Made by a program: the position numbers and the translations under genes
Assembly: GCA_037147155.1 (NCBI GenBank)
Contig: JBAWVR010000005.1
Location: forward strand, 1-28,388
Length of the DNA: 28,388 bases
Direction: 5' to 3'
Source: JBAWVR01 sp037147155
Lineage (GTDB): Bacteria > Patescibacteriota > Minisyncoccia > Phycocordibacterales > GWA1-40-21
Notes under the pieces: generated by a model
The model's database searches: none
What the model saw: the letters and a program-made list of their open reading frames with translations, nothing else
Told to the model about the DNA's origin: nothing
Shown here: in pieces, positions 7,534-15,171 of the stretch
Numbering within the stretch: position 1 is the first letter of the stretch
How the letters are laid out: every line of letters begins with the position of its first letter

Positions 7534-8649
7534 TTAATTGTTTTCTTCTAGTTTTCTCAAAGCCAAACCAATCGCTACCGCAAACTCTGGACCAACTGAG
7601 CGTAAAATATCCTCAAGAAAGGCTGGGTATTGAACCTTGTTGAATGGATTAGAAATCTCGACAGGCATTTGAAAAGCGGCTTCTGCTGCTTCAACAAAAC
7701 CCTTTAGGTTTGATCCGCCACCAGATAGATAGATCTTGCTGATATTTTTATTACTTTTTCTTTGATAATTAAAAATAACTCTTCGCGCCTCAGAAAAAAT
7801 AAAATCCATTGTAACCATACCTGCTTCACTAGTACCCTTTTCTGAAGGTAATAAACCAGTTTCCTTTTTTAAAGCTTCAGCCGCGTCAAATGGAATACCG
7901 AGGGATTTAGAAATAACGAAAGAGATATCTTGCCCACCACGATTGATTGTGTGAGATGCCCGCAATACACCACGCTCAATTATATAAATCTTGGTGGAGC
8001 CAGCTCCAAAGTCCATGATCATTTGTGGTGACATACTAACTGGTAAAATAGAACGCATACTAGCGAAAATTTCAATTTCAGAAAAGCCTAATTCCAGATT
8101 GGATGACTTAGCAATTTCTACATTTTTATTAGAGGCGTCGTTATGAACGACTACTAACAAAACTTCCTTGGTGCCTTGAGCATTATTTTTTTCACCTTCA
8201 GTTTGAAATTCAGATAATCCATCGCTTTCTTTAGGCATCACCCAATAATCAAGAGAAACTTCACTTGGAGCGACCGGAATATATTTTCTAGCTTCAAGAG
8301 GTATAATTTCTGCTAATTTTTTGTCATCAAGGTTTGGTACTGTAATAAAAGAAATCAAACTTGAGGAAATTGGTAGTGACAACGCCGAAAACTTCGTGGT
8401 CGCGTTTGATTCACGAACAAGATCTGTTAAAGCTGAAACTATTTTGTCTAAAGTCAGACTGGTCGAATGACCCACTTCTTGTCCACCATAAGGTCCGAGA
8501 GCAATTTCTCCATACGTCTCCAAAATTGCCTGTCCTTTTTGTTTTTTGAGTTGAACAAGTTTGATGGATGAAGAACCGATATCCACCCCTAAAACACTTT
8601 TTTCTTCTGGCTTTATAAACATTCCAAAAATACTTTTTAAATCAAACAT
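7534..8649 (-). CDS. pilM: PilM, actin-like pilus assembly protein
   Basis: PilM is a cytoplasmic actin-fold ATP-binding protein that forms the ring linking PilN/PilO to the motor. The 371 residues show the phosphate-1 loop VLGVDIGSSSIKLVQLKK (19-36), a second phosphate loop MIMDFGAGSTKIYII, and the adenosine-site pattern IYLSGGGSNLKGF. Length and spacing fit the PilM/FtsA-like family. It is the first gene of the pilus operon, directly behind an extended -10 promoter, and is divergent from comF. Confidence 0.95.
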   Translation of the reverse strand: MFDLKSIFGMFIKPEEKSVLGVDIGSSSIKLVQLKKQKGQAILETYGEIALGPYGGQEVGHSTSLTLDKIVSALTDLVRESNATTKFSALSLPISSSLISFITVPNLDDKKLAEIIPLEARKYIPVAPSEVSLDYWVMPKESDGLSEFQTEGEKNNAQGTKEVLLVVVHNDASNKNVEIAKSSNLELGFSEIEIFASMRSILPVSMSPQMIMDFGAGSTKIYIIERGVLRASHTINRGGQDISFVISKSLGIPFDAAEALKKETGLLPSEKGTSEAGMVTMDFIFSEARRVIFNYQRKSNKNISKIYLSGGGSNLKGFVEAAEAAFQMPVEISNPFNKVQYPAFLEDILRSVGPEFAVAIGLALRKLEENN

Positions 8650-8684
8650 GTCACAGATTGGTAAAAATACTAAACTGTTCTATT

Positions 8685-8693
8685 ATTATAGCA
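8685..8693 (-). promoter_or_regulatory. Extended -10 promoter of the pilM-pilC operon
   Basis: The minus strand reads TGC-TATAAT, a perfect extended -10, 35 nt before the pilM ATG. A TTGCCA 19 nt upstream, inside comF's first codons, could serve as a weak -35. It should drive the whole 7.3-kb assembly operon. Confidence 0.65.
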
Positions 8694-8708
8694 TAAAATA
8701 GAAAAATT

Positions 8709-9368
8709 ATGGCAATACTTAAACGATTTTTTGAATTATTTGTGGATAATTTGTTACCGGAGGAGCCAACGGTCAAAAAGATACTCCAAACTGAGGCTAG
8801 TGAATTGTCTCGAAGGATAGCTGGGGCTAAACAGATTGAACAAAAGTATTTTAGGCCGATATTTTCATATCAAAATGAAATGATTAAGACTGCGGTCTGG
8901 GAGATAAAATACCGCGGTCATCGAGAACTGGCCAAAAAGTTTGGTGGTTTGATTTATGATCACCTGTTGGAACAAGTGGCCGAAGACGCGGTTTTCTCAA
9001 ATTTTAAAAAACCCTTAATTGTACCAATTCCAATAACCAGCAAACGTCGACGCGAGAGAGGATTCAATCAAACTGAGAGATTAGCTGAAGCTATTATTGA
9101 AAAGGACCAAAACACCAACTTTGAGTATTTGAAAGATTGTTTAGTAAAAATAAAAGAGACTCCTAGTCAAGCCAGATCAACTTCGAGGTCAGAAAGATTA
9201 AGAAACTTAGCTAATAGTTTTGAAGCCAAAGATCCAGAAAAGATCCGCGGGAGAAATATTATTTTACTCGATGATGTAATCACTACTGGAGCCACTATGA
9301 GTGAAGCGAGAAAAACTTTACTTGGAGCGGGAGCAAAGAAAGTCTTGTGTGTATCATTGGCACACTAA
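8709..9368 (+). CDS. comF: ComF-family phosphoribosyltransferase-like protein lacking the zinc finger
   Basis: 219 residues matching the ComF/GntX family: AVWEIKYRGHRELAKKFG, then PIPITSKRRRERGFNQTERLA and the PRPP-binding motif IILLDDVITTGATMSEA. ComF-type proteins take part in uptake of transforming DNA in several bacteria. The N-terminal four-cysteine zinc finger of canonical ComF is not there: the first 60 residues contain no cysteine. It sits divergently next to the pilus operon, which fits a shared role in DNA uptake (inferred). A TAAAAT 9 nt before the ATG is a possible -10, so the leader is very short or absent. It converges on gltX and they share one terminator. Confidence 0.88.
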   Translation: MAILKRFFELFVDNLLPEEPTVKKILQTEASELSRRIAGAKQIEQKYFRPIFSYQNEMIKTAVWEIKYRGHRELAKKFGGLIYDHLLEQVAEDAVFSNFKKPLIVPIPITSKRRRERGFNQTERLAEAIIEKDQNTNFEYLKDCLVKIKETPSQARSTSRSERLRNLANSFEAKDPEKIRGRNIILLDDVITTGATMSEARKTLLGAGAKKVLCVSLAH

Positions 9369-9403
9369 AAAACTGGCCTAGGAATGTCCTAGACCAGTTT
9401 TTT
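9367..9403. terminator. Bidirectional terminator between comF and gltX
   Basis: A hairpin of A6-CTGG-c-CTAGGA / TCCTAG-a-CCAG-T6 with a 3-nt loop and one internal mismatch. It has A-runs and T-runs on both sides, so it works for both converging genes. It overlaps the last bases before the gltX stop codon. Confidence 0.85.
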
Positions 9404-11056
9404 CTATTTAAACGCATTGAGTCGAGTTACTACTTTTTCTTTGCCCAAAACTTTCATAATTTGGTGCAGGTCTGGAGAAATCGTGCGACCGGTAATAAAG
9501 ACGCGCAAGCCCTTGGCAATATCCCCTACCTGACCTTTGAATTTTGTTGGATCAGCTTTGTATTCTTTACCATTGGTAGAATAGCCGAGTTCAGTCGCAA
9601 TATTTTTTACTTTACCAAACCAAGTATCTTTGTCGTCATTTATATCATATTGCTCAGACATTTTGGCACAAGCCGTCACAATATTATTCCAATCAATTCC
9701 AACGAGCAAACTTTTTACTTCATCAATATTTGGAGTAAACGGTTCAAAGAAATAACTAAACTCCATTTTAACATCTGACCATTTAGCAATATCTTTGCGA
9801 CCATTTGGTGTGCCACGTTCGATAGATAAAATCGCTTTAGTATATTCCGGATTAGCGGAGAAAGTTTTGGCAAATTCGGCATCAAATTTATTGAGCCATT
9901 CTAAAGAAAAATCATAAACCTGCTCTGCTGTAAAACCAGAGATAATGTTTTTACTAATATCGTCCAACTTATTTTGATCAAACAAAGCACCGGAAACTGG
10001 GAATTTGGTCACATCTAATTTGAATTCTGTATTTGGTGTAGCTGGATTCGCCTTGCGCCAATCTTCAAAGTTAGAATTTAGAAGGTTTAATAAGTATTCA
10101 ATTAGAGCTTGGGCTGGATAACCAGCGTCATTGAAATACTGAACATTGGCTTCGGGATCTTTGCGTTTACTTAACTTGCGACGATTACCATTATCAATTT
10201 TCTGAATTGGAGAAAGATGACAGTATTTAGTTGGACTCCAACCAAAAGCTTGCCAAAGCTGGAGATGAATTGGTAAAGATGGCAACCATTCGTCACCACG
10301 AACCACATCGGTGGTCTTCATCAAATGATCATCAACAACATGAGCAAAATGATAAGTCGGGTAACTATCAGACTTGAGTAAAACTAAATCCAAATCATTC
10401 TCAGACATTTCACGCTCTCCACGAACCACATCATTTATTTTTATTTTGTTTTCAAAATCTCCGTTGGAACGAAGACGAATAACAAACTGCTTACCCTCAT
10501 TCAAAGCAGCTAGTATTTCTTCGTCATTCTTATCACGCCAAATCGCCCACTTACCCCGATAGCCCGGGCGAATCTTTTGTGCTTCTTGCTCAGTAGTCAT
10601 TTTTTCTAATTCTTCGGTAGAAGCAAAGCACGGATAAGCTAAATTATTTTCTACCAAATATTTTGCCGCCGCCTCATAGTATGATAAACGGTCGCTTTGT
10701 TTGTATGGACCATAAACACCAGTTTCTTTACCGTGTTCAGCTTCACCCTCATCAGGAGTTAAACCAAAATAATTTAGAGAATCAATCACGACTTTAATTG
10801 CACCTTCTACCTCGCGGTTTTTATCAGTGTCTTCGATGCGCAAATAAAAAGTTCCAGCTGTTTGCTTGGCCAGTCTTCTATCTACCAGAGCTACCAACAA
10901 GTGCCCGATATGCATATAACCAGTTGGGCTCGGCGCCACACGAGTGACTTTGGCACCTTGTGGTAAATTCCTAGCAGGATATTTATCTTCTAGTTCCTCA
11001 ATGGTTAATTTACACTTCGGAAACAATTTTTCGGCAATTAATTTGTAATCTTTCAT
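9404..11056 (-). CDS. gltX: Glutamyl-tRNA synthetase (class I)
   Basis: Charges tRNA-Glu (and perhaps tRNA-Gln). The class I signatures are SPTGYMHIGHLLVALVDRR with HIGH at 49-52 and RRKLSKRKD with the KMSKS-type loop at 294-298; YLRIEDTDKNR and DDHLMKTTDVVRGDEWL are GluRS-specific active-site segments. At 550 residues it is longer than the common 470-490 form, with an N-terminal extension of about 35 residues before the Rossmann fold. The frame opens at 11122, but that start lies inside the terminator of the upstream gene. The ATG at 11056 lies 6 nt after a TATATT -10, so I take it as the start of a leaderless mRNA. Confidence 0.95.
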   Translation of the reverse strand: MKDYKLIAEKLFPKCKLTIEELEDKYPARNLPQGAKVTRVAPSPTGYMHIGHLLVALVDRRLAKQTAGTFYLRIEDTDKNREVEGAIKVVIDSLNYFGLTPDEGEAEHGKETGVYGPYKQSDRLSYYEAAAKYLVENNLAYPCFASTEELEKMTTEQEAQKIRPGYRGKWAIWRDKNDEEILAALNEGKQFVIRLRSNGDFENKIKINDVVRGEREMSENDLDLVLLKSDSYPTYHFAHVVDDHLMKTTDVVRGDEWLPSLPIHLQLWQAFGWSPTKYCHLSPIQKIDNGNRRKLSKRKDPEANVQYFNDAGYPAQALIEYLLNLLNSNFEDWRKANPATPNTEFKLDVTKFPVSGALFDQNKLDDISKNIISGFTAEQVYDFSLEWLNKFDAEFAKTFSANPEYTKAILSIERGTPNGRKDIAKWSDVKMEFSYFFEPFTPNIDEVKSLLVGIDWNNIVTACAKMSEQYDINDDKDTWFGKVKNIATELGYSTNGKEYKADPTKFKGQVGDIAKGLRVFITGRTISPDLHQIMKVLGKEKVVTRLNAFK

Positions 11057-11062
11057 GGGTTT

Positions 11063-11068
11063 AATATA
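11063..11068 (-). promoter_or_regulatory. -10 element of gltX, leaderless spacing
   Basis: Minus-strand TATATT lies exactly 6 nt before the gltX ATG. This puts the transcription start at or next to the A of ATG. No ribosome binding site is present. Confidence 0.5.
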
Positions 11069-11095
11069 CAACAAAACTATCAAAAAGACGAGCAC

Positions 11096-11119
11096 AAAAA
11101 AGGAGGCCTCAGGGCCTCC
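11096..11119 (-). terminator. Terminator of the adenylate kinase gene
   Basis: GGAGGCC and GGCCTCC pair over a 4-nt loop. On the minus strand the stem is followed by TTTTTT. It ends the 11139-11735 transcript ahead of gltX. Confidence 0.9.
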
Positions 11120-11138
11120 CACGGAAGTTTAAACTTCC

Positions 11139-11735
11139 TCAAGCCAAACATTTCTGCAGAGCCTTTCGCGCCTCTGCAACAACCTTCTCAGGTGATTGAT
11201 TCCCGTTGATGTTAATTTGTTTGAGACCGATAGAGGCGAAATAGTCCAGGACAGGCAAAGTGAATTGCTTGTAAACTTTTAAACGTCGTTCACAAACCTC
11301 TTTTCTTGCATCGTCCGTCCGACCCGCCTTTCGACCCAGCATTCTCTCCAAACAAACCTCGGGTGACACCGAGAGATGAATTGGTACGATTTTAATCTCT
11401 GCACCAGACCAGGTCAGCATCTGAACCAACAATCTGGCCTGTTCACTCGTTCGTATCACTCCATCCAAAGCAAGTTTTTTGTGTTTAGGAGACATTTCTT
11501 TCCACTTGTTCTCGAACAAAGGGAAGACAATTTCTGTCGGAGTGAGAAACCCGTTATCCATTGTCTCGCAGATAATCGGACCAAGATTGCGATCTCCACG
11601 CAAATTATGGAGCTCCTCACTTGTCGACAGAACCCCCAATTTAGGAAAAAACTCAGCCAAGGCCCTGATCAAGGTTCCTTTACCAGAACCAGGCCCCCCA
11701 ATAATGGGAAGGCAAACATTACAAATCTCATTCAT
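11139..11735 (-). CDS. Short-form adenylate kinase / nucleoside monophosphate kinase
   Basis: A P-loop kinase of 198 residues: GGPGSGKGT (13-21), LGPIICETMDNGFLTPTEIV (AMP-side segment with the G-x-LvPdeiv pattern), DGVIRT at 91-96 in place of the usual DGFPRT (the AMP-contacting Arg is kept), and GRKAGRTDDARKEVCERRLKVY (134-155) as a short LID followed by the kinase-typical R-DD-x-R pattern. The long zinc-type LID is absent. It should interconvert AMP/ATP and ADP, but the altered DGFPR and the SEELHNLR segment in place of GDLLR leave the monophosphate specificity open. A strong AAGGAGG lies 8 nt before the ATG. It has its own promoter region and terminator. Confidence 0.85.
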   Translation of the reverse strand: MNEICNVCLPIIGGPGSGKGTLIRALAEFFPKLGVLSTSEELHNLRGDRNLGPIICETMDNGFLTPTEIVFPLFENKWKEMSPKHKKLALDGVIRTSEQARLLVQMLTWSGAEIKIVPIHLSVSPEVCLERMLGRKAGRTDDARKEVCERRLKVYKQFTLPVLDYFASIGLKQININGNQSPEKVVAEARKALQKCLA

Positions 11736-11796
11736 AAACCAACCTCCTTCTGTTCTGGTTAGATGTTTTGAACTTCTATATAAGGTGCACCGACTG

Positions 11797-11812
11797 AAAA
11801 GAATATTCTTTT
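11797..11812. promoter_or_regulatory. Perfect 16-bp palindrome upstream of the adenylate kinase gene
   Basis: AAAAGAATATTCTTTT is a perfect palindrome and lies about 15 bp upstream of a TATATA -10 candidate (minus strand, 11777-11782), about where a -35 would be. It could be a regulator's operator. An A/T-rich chance palindrome is possible. Confidence 0.35.
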
Positions 11813-11834
11813 AGAGACCTTTTGTCAACGCAAA

Positions 11835-11883
11835 AGTCCCGCCGGTTTTACGAAGGGTTCAGCTTCGTAAAACCGGCGGGACT
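11835..11883 (-). terminator. Very long terminator hairpin after the SMR/EamA gene
   Basis: A perfect 21-bp stem (5' arm begins AGTCCCGCCGG, 3' arm ends CCGGCGGGACT) with a 7-nt loop. The minus-strand 3' side continues TTTTGCG. The length of the perfect stem is well beyond what termination needs. Confidence 0.8.
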
Positions 11884-11896
11884 CTTTGTTTTAAAC

Positions 11897-12232
11897 TTAT
11901 TCCATAGACAGTATCGCCACCGAAGCCACAGCCAATACAATTCCAACAATGGTTAGGGTGTCTAGTTTTTCTCCAAAAAATATAACACCAATCAAAACTG
12001 TCAGCACCAAACTCATAACCGCCCACATCACACCCACAATCGATAATTGATTCTTCTGAAAAATCGCTGGCAACCAAGTGACTGATGATAGGACATAAGT
12101 TAGGACGACAATAATAGCAAATCCAGAGGTTGGACTCAGTGCCCATTTCTTTGACGCATATTCACCAATGGCAAAAAAGAAAGTGGAAATAATAATCCAA
12201 ACAATATAATGTATTGAAAGTAAAAAATTCAT
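11897..12232 (-). CDS. Four-helix SMR/EamA-type membrane transporter
   Basis: 111 residues forming four transmembrane helices (about 5-25, 33-55, 62-85, 90-109), the size of small multidrug resistance or half-size DMT transporters, which work as dimers. Helix 1 carries a glutamate, GEYASKKWAL (E23), similar to the membrane glutamate essential in EmrE-type proteins. Loop 3-4 holds the family pattern GVIFFGEKLDTLTIVGIVL. Substrate cannot be inferred. The gene follows ung by 15 nt, but that gap contains TGA-TATAAT 6 nt before the ATG, so it probably has its own leaderless promoter as well. Confidence 0.85.
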   Translation of the reverse strand: MNFLLSIHYIVWIIISTFFFAIGEYASKKWALSPTSGFAIIVVLTYVLSSVTWLPAIFQKNQLSIVGVMWAVMSLVLTVLIGVIFFGEKLDTLTIVGIVLAVASVAILSME

Positions 12233-12238
12233 TTGATT

Positions 12239-12247
12239 ATTATATCA
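12239..12247 (-). promoter_or_regulatory. Extended -10 of the SMR/EamA gene, leaderless spacing
   Basis: Minus-strand TGA-TATAAT, squeezed between the ung stop codon and the next ATG, 6 nt ahead of it. The position predicts a leaderless transcript. Confidence 0.55.
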
Positions 12248-12931
12248 CTACCAATTAATTATTTCACGTCCCCACTTCTTCAGATACTCATTGCATTTGG
12301 AAAATGGTTTGGAACCAAAGAATCCCGAGTAAGCGGAAAACGGTGACGGATGTGGTGATTCAATAATCAAATGTTTGGATTCATCAATCAAAACTTTTTT
12401 ACCTCGTGCGTAATTGCCCCACAAAATAAACACGACATGTTCATATTTATTAGAAATAGTTTTAATCACATTATCAGTAAATTCTTCCCAGCCTTTTCCT
12501 CGATGTGAAGCTGGTGTATGAGCCACGACAGTCAGAATAGCATTTAGCAAGAAAACTCCCTGCTTGGCCCAATCCTCCAAATTGCCTTTGGTCATATCTT
12601 TTTTAACACCTAGATCAGCCTCAATTTCTTTATAAATATTTTTGAGTGATGGTGGAAGTTTCTGCCCCTCTGGTACCGAAAAACACAAGCCATGAGCTTG
12701 GTCATCATCATGATACGGATCTTGGCCCAAGATCACGACTTTGACCTGGGAAAATGGAGTCAACCAAAAAGCTCGGAAGACATCGGCTGGCTTGGGAAAA
12801 ACTTTTTTCTGTTTATATTCTTCTCGCACAAAATCTGCCAAAGTTTTAAACTCTGGTGTGTCAAAATATCTACCTAAAGCCGCTTTCCATTCTGGTTCAA
12901 TATTTACTTCTTTGTTTTTTGCGGAATCCAT
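12248..12931 (-). CDS. ung: Uracil-DNA glycosylase (family 1)
   Basis: Removes uracil from DNA at the first step of base-excision repair. 227 residues, the usual length. Motifs: GQDPYHDDDQAHGLCFSV with the catalytic Asp71 (GQDPYH at 69-74), GVFLLNAILTV with the uracil-contacting Asn130, and HPSPFSAYSGFFG with the catalytic His194 (consensus HPSPLS). The ATG is 1 nt from the stop of the upstream S51 gene, so the two are likely translationally coupled. Confidence 0.97.
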   Translation of the reverse strand: MDSAKNKEVNIEPEWKAALGRYFDTPEFKTLADFVREEYKQKKVFPKPADVFRAFWLTPFSQVKVVILGQDPYHDDDQAHGLCFSVPEGQKLPPSLKNIYKEIEADLGVKKDMTKGNLEDWAKQGVFLLNAILTVVAHTPASHRGKGWEEFTDNVIKTISNKYEHVVFILWGNYARGKKVLIDESKHLIIESPHPSPFSAYSGFFGSKPFSKCNEYLKKWGREIINW

Positions 12932-12932
12932 T

Positions 12933-13532
12933 TTATATTATTTCACTTTCCTCACCCAGAATCACCACAGCTTGTTCATTAGTTAATTCTATTACTGGAT
13001 GCTCGACTTGTTTTCTAAACTCTTCAACCTCTGATTTTAATTCATCGTGAAAATGAGGGTAAATAGAAATATCGGTAAAGTTCAAACTGTTAAAATCTTG
13101 TAAACCAATCTCATTGGTATCTGCCTCACTACCCCAACCAGCAATAGCAATATCTGGACCGGCAATAATACTACCAGCACTTACTCCGACATACACGGTA
13201 TCAGTATTCTGTAACTTTTTTATATATTCAAAAACACCAGTTTCTTTCATGCGATTCAAAATAGCAAAAGTGTTTCCACCACAAACATAGATAGCATCAA
13301 ACTTTTGACTTTCATCAAAACTTTCTTCCTTTAGATTAAAATATACAATCTTATTTATGCCCAAACTTTTCAATTCATTAACCGATTGATCCACATAGAA
13401 TTGTTCTTCGTCATTTTGGGCAAAGGCAATAACCAAAATCAAAATGTCTGACACCGGTTTATCCAACAAAGAAATAAACTTATCTTTAATACTTTGGGTC
13501 GATAATCCAGCTGAAGTTAATAATAGTTTCAT
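12933..13532 (-). CDS. Peptidase S51 / PepE-like protein (class I glutamine amidotransferase-like fold)
   Basis: 199 residues. The nucleophile elbow TVYVGVSAGSIIAGPDI (Ser118 in GVSAGS) and the preceding YVCGGNTFAILNRMKETG are the S51 (aspartyl dipeptidase, PepE) signatures, and HFHDELK near residue 170 could supply the catalytic His. The family cleaves Asp-X dipeptides in the cytoplasm or acts on related substrates; which applies here is unknown. An extended -10 (TGC-TAGTAT) lies 6 nt before the ATG, predicting a leaderless mRNA shared with ung. Confidence 0.88.
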   Translation of the reverse strand: MKLLLTSAGLSTQSIKDKFISLLDKPVSDILILVIAFAQNDEEQFYVDQSVNELKSLGINKIVYFNLKEESFDESQKFDAIYVCGGNTFAILNRMKETGVFEYIKKLQNTDTVYVGVSAGSIIAGPDIAIAGWGSEADTNEIGLQDFNSLNFTDISIYPHFHDELKSEVEEFRKQVEHPVIELTNEQAVVILGEESEII

Positions 13533-13538
13533 ATAATC

Positions 13539-13547
13539 ATACTAGCA
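13539..13547 (-). promoter_or_regulatory. Extended -10 of the S51-ung operon, leaderless spacing
   Basis: Minus-strand TGC-TAGTAT ends 6 nt before the ATG at 13532. Confidence 0.5.
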
Positions 13548-13556
13548 AATAATTAG

Positions 13557-13593
13557 AAAAACCGCATTCGGGTCCGAATCGAAGGCGGTTTTT
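13557..13593. terminator. Terminator hairpin with nested stem
   Basis: AAAAACCGC pairs with GCGGTTTTT and encloses a second stem ATTCGG/CCGAAT. T-runs follow on both strands. On the minus strand it ends transcripts from the 13709-13954 gene after they pass the REP-like repeat. Confidence 0.8.
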
Positions 13594-13616
13594 CTTTTAT
13601 TCTTCTATCTTCTCTC

Positions 13617-13702
13617 TGTCATCCTCGCGAACACGGGGATCCAGGTGACCTTTCCGTTAGGAAAGTCTTTAAGACTGGATTCCCGCCTGCGCGGGAATGA
13701 CA
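13617..13702 (-). repeat. REP-like palindromic repeat, copy 1
   Basis: An 86-bp element whose reverse complement matches copy 2 (19669-19761) over nearly its whole length: TGTCATTCCCGC...GCGGGAATCCAG, a central CTTTCC/GGAAAG hairpin, then CCTGGATCCC...GGATGACA. It begins 6 nt after the stop of the small membrane protein gene. The subunit ATTCCC-N8-GGGAAT matches the pattern of the Neisseria dRS3 repeat. Confidence 0.85.
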
Positions 13703-13708
13703 AACTTT

Positions 13709-13954
13709 TTACTGAACCGGCTGACCTTCTACTGGATTAGTAGTTGAAGCCTGCGGTGCATATTGCCCTCTTTGAAACCCTTTACCCTGCATCATTCCCT
13801 GACGATTACCGTTTTGGAAATTACGCTGAAAAAAGTTTCTAGAGCCACGCTCAGTAAAAGCTACAACACCTAGAACAATCACAGTCACAATCAAAGCGAT
13901 AGTGGTGTAAAACAAGGCTGTGCTATTTTCATGAGCAAATTCTTTAATTGACAT
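13709..13954 (-). CDS. Small single-pass membrane protein, unknown function
   Basis: 81 residues: a short N-terminus, one transmembrane helix at about 14-32 (LFYTTIALIVTVIVLGVVAF), then a tail rich in Gln, Asn, Gly and Arg (NFFQRNFQNGNRQGMMQGKGFQRGQY), ending in a Thr/Pro/Gln stretch. The tail is basic and likely disordered. I recognise no family. A TATATA -10 candidate and a hairpin (AAGCCT-gcgt-AGGCTT, 13979-13994) lie upstream, the hairpin inside the leader. Confidence 0.65.
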   Translation of the reverse strand: MSIKEFAHENSTALFYTTIALIVTVIVLGVVAFTERGSRNFFQRNFQNGNRQGMMQGKGFQRGQYAPQASTTNPVEGQPVQ

Positions 13955-13978
13955 GTTGATTAGTTAATCTGATAACGG

Positions 13979-13994
13979 AAGCCTGCGTAGGCTT
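13979..13994 (-). promoter_or_regulatory. Hairpin in the leader of the small membrane protein gene
   Basis: AAGCCT and AGGCTT pair over GCGT, 24 nt upstream of the ATG and directly downstream of TATATATA (14000-14007). It could be an operator or an mRNA leader stem. Confidence 0.35.
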
Positions 13995-14035
13995 ACCTTT
14001 ATATATACGCCCTTTAGACGAATTTTGGTGCAAAA

Positions 14036-14060
14036 CAAAACCCCAGGCGAACCTAGGGTT
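14036..14060 (-). terminator. Terminator after the ATPase-fold gene pair
   Basis: On the minus strand AACCCTAGG-TTCG-CCTGGGGTT folds into a 9-bp stem with one G-U pair and a stable UUCG tetraloop, followed by TTGTTTTG. Confidence 0.8.
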
Positions 14061-14078
14061 TAATTCGAATCATGTGAA

Positions 14079-14507
14079 CTATGTTTTCCTTCTCGTGGGT
14101 TTATAGACCCAGGAGTAACGAAAACCTTTTGACGCATCCATTTTGAAATCGGAGACACTCAAACACTTAGCAAAATCTGGTATCATTTCCAGACCAATGC
14201 CAAAATTTATTCCATTGCCCACCAAACGAGAACGTCGTTTCCCAATCAATTTCAAATCATAAGCTTCTTGTCCGTCGTCCCAAATCTCAAATGAGATGTC
14301 ACCATTTTCTAGCTCAACCATTTTGAGACCGCCTTTACCATCGGCATGATCCCAAATGTTTTTGACTATCTCATTTACAAACATAATCAAACCATTCAGC
14401 TGGGTATCGGAAGTCCCTACAAACTCAATTACGGGGTCATAGGCACCTGCACGGAAAGCCTCGCGAGATTTTTCTTTTCCGGTAAAAGCAAGAATCGATT
14501 CTCTCAT
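14079..14507 (-). CDS. Histidine-kinase-like ATPase-fold protein (GHKL), paralogue A
   Basis: 142 residues of a lone HATPase_c-like domain with no receiver, dimerisation or sensor part. The N-box is FVNEIVKNIWDHADGKGG with Glu46 and Asn50; the G1 box is SFEIWDDGQ (72-80); the G2-like glycine-rich loop is VGNGINFGIGLEMI (96-109). This resembles anti-sigma-factor kinases of the RsbW/SpoIIAB kind, or a stripped kinase. AAGGAG lies 10 nt before the ATG. It is the second gene of a two-gene operon with its paralogue at 14557-15003. Target unknown. Confidence 0.7.
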   Translation of the reverse strand: MRESILAFTGKEKSREAFRAGAYDPVIEFVGTSDTQLNGLIMFVNEIVKNIWDHADGKGGLKMVELENGDISFEIWDDGQEAYDLKLIGKRRSRLVGNGINFGIGLEMIPDFAKCLSVSDFKMDASKGFRYSWVYKPTRRKT

Positions 14508-14556
14508 AGTAAGACTCCTTATCTTTTGAAATGATAATGACTTGATAATCTTTTAT

Positions 14557-15003
14557 TCAAGATTCCTCTCTTAATTTTCGCGGAACATAAATTCCAGAAT
14601 AATGGAACCCGCTCGAAGTAACTATTTTGAATTCCCGTATTCTTAAGTATTCAGAATACAACAAGATAGCATCGAGCCCTTTAAGTCTCCAAAGACTGGT
14701 AACTTTCGACCAAGCCTTTGGATCTGTAAGTTTATCTAGATCATAGCTTTGAGTACCGGTGTCCCAGACTTCAAAAGATATTAATCCATTCTCATCTTTT
14801 TCCATCTTCAGGAAACCTTTACCCTCCGCGTGATCAAAGATATTTTTGATCATAGCCTGAAACATGAGAAAGAAACTGAGAAAATCTGGATCGTCCATCC
14901 CGACCAATTTAAAAATCTTTTTTAAAGTTTCCTTTCTTAAAGTTTCGGACTCTTCACTTTTACCATCAAAAACAACATCGATACTCTTCATAGGATTATT
15001 CAT
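14557..15003 (-). CDS. GHKL ATPase-fold protein, paralogue B with degenerate active site
   Basis: 148 residues, clearly related to the next gene: MIKNIFDHAEGKGFLKME aligns with EIVKNIWDHADGKGGLKMV, ISFEVWDTGTQSYDL with ISFEIWDDGQEAYDL, and the ends SGFHYSGIYVPRK and KGFRYSWVYKPTR also match. Asn54 is kept, but the N-box catalytic Glu of the paralogue aligns with Ala50, and the glycine-rich G2 loop is missing (SKVTSLWRLKGLDAI instead). It may bind a nucleotide without hydrolysing it, or act as a regulatory partner. AAAGGAG lies 9 nt before the ATG. The tandem arrangement with 49 nt between genes indicates a duplication. Confidence 0.68.
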   Translation of the reverse strand: MNNPMKSIDVVFDGKSEESETLRKETLKKIFKLVGMDDPDFLSFFLMFQAMIKNIFDHAEGKGFLKMEKDENGLISFEVWDTGTQSYDLDKLTDPKAWSKVTSLWRLKGLDAILLYSEYLRIREFKIVTSSGFHYSGIYVPRKLREES

Positions 15004-15171
15004 GACAAAGCTCCTTTGTGATTATTTGGAGAAACAAATTCTAAATTAACATTAACATCACTTTCCTCGTCCGTAAAGCATCAAGAAAACCTTGTTTTTG
15101 TACAAAACTGTCAAAAAACTCATTCCGACAAAAATTGTATTAAACGCTCTGTTTTAGGCCTTTTCTAGACC
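15004..15171. other. Intergenic region between divergent operons
   Basis: No gene is seen here. On the minus strand there is a perfect TTGACA (15109-15114), but no good -10 at 16-18 nt, and a 12-bp palindrome TTTTGTACAAAA. The promoter of the ATPase-fold pair must lie in this stretch, but I cannot place it. Confidence 0.5.

Noticed and set aside
9347..9778. 143-residue open frame overlapping the 3' end of gltX
   Set aside because: It is antisense to the conserved GluRS C-terminal region and passes through the comF/gltX terminator.
11859..12146. 95-residue frame overlapping the SMR/EamA gene
   Set aside because: It is the same strand in a shifted frame, with Trp/Cys-rich nonsense composition and it runs into the long terminator hairpin.
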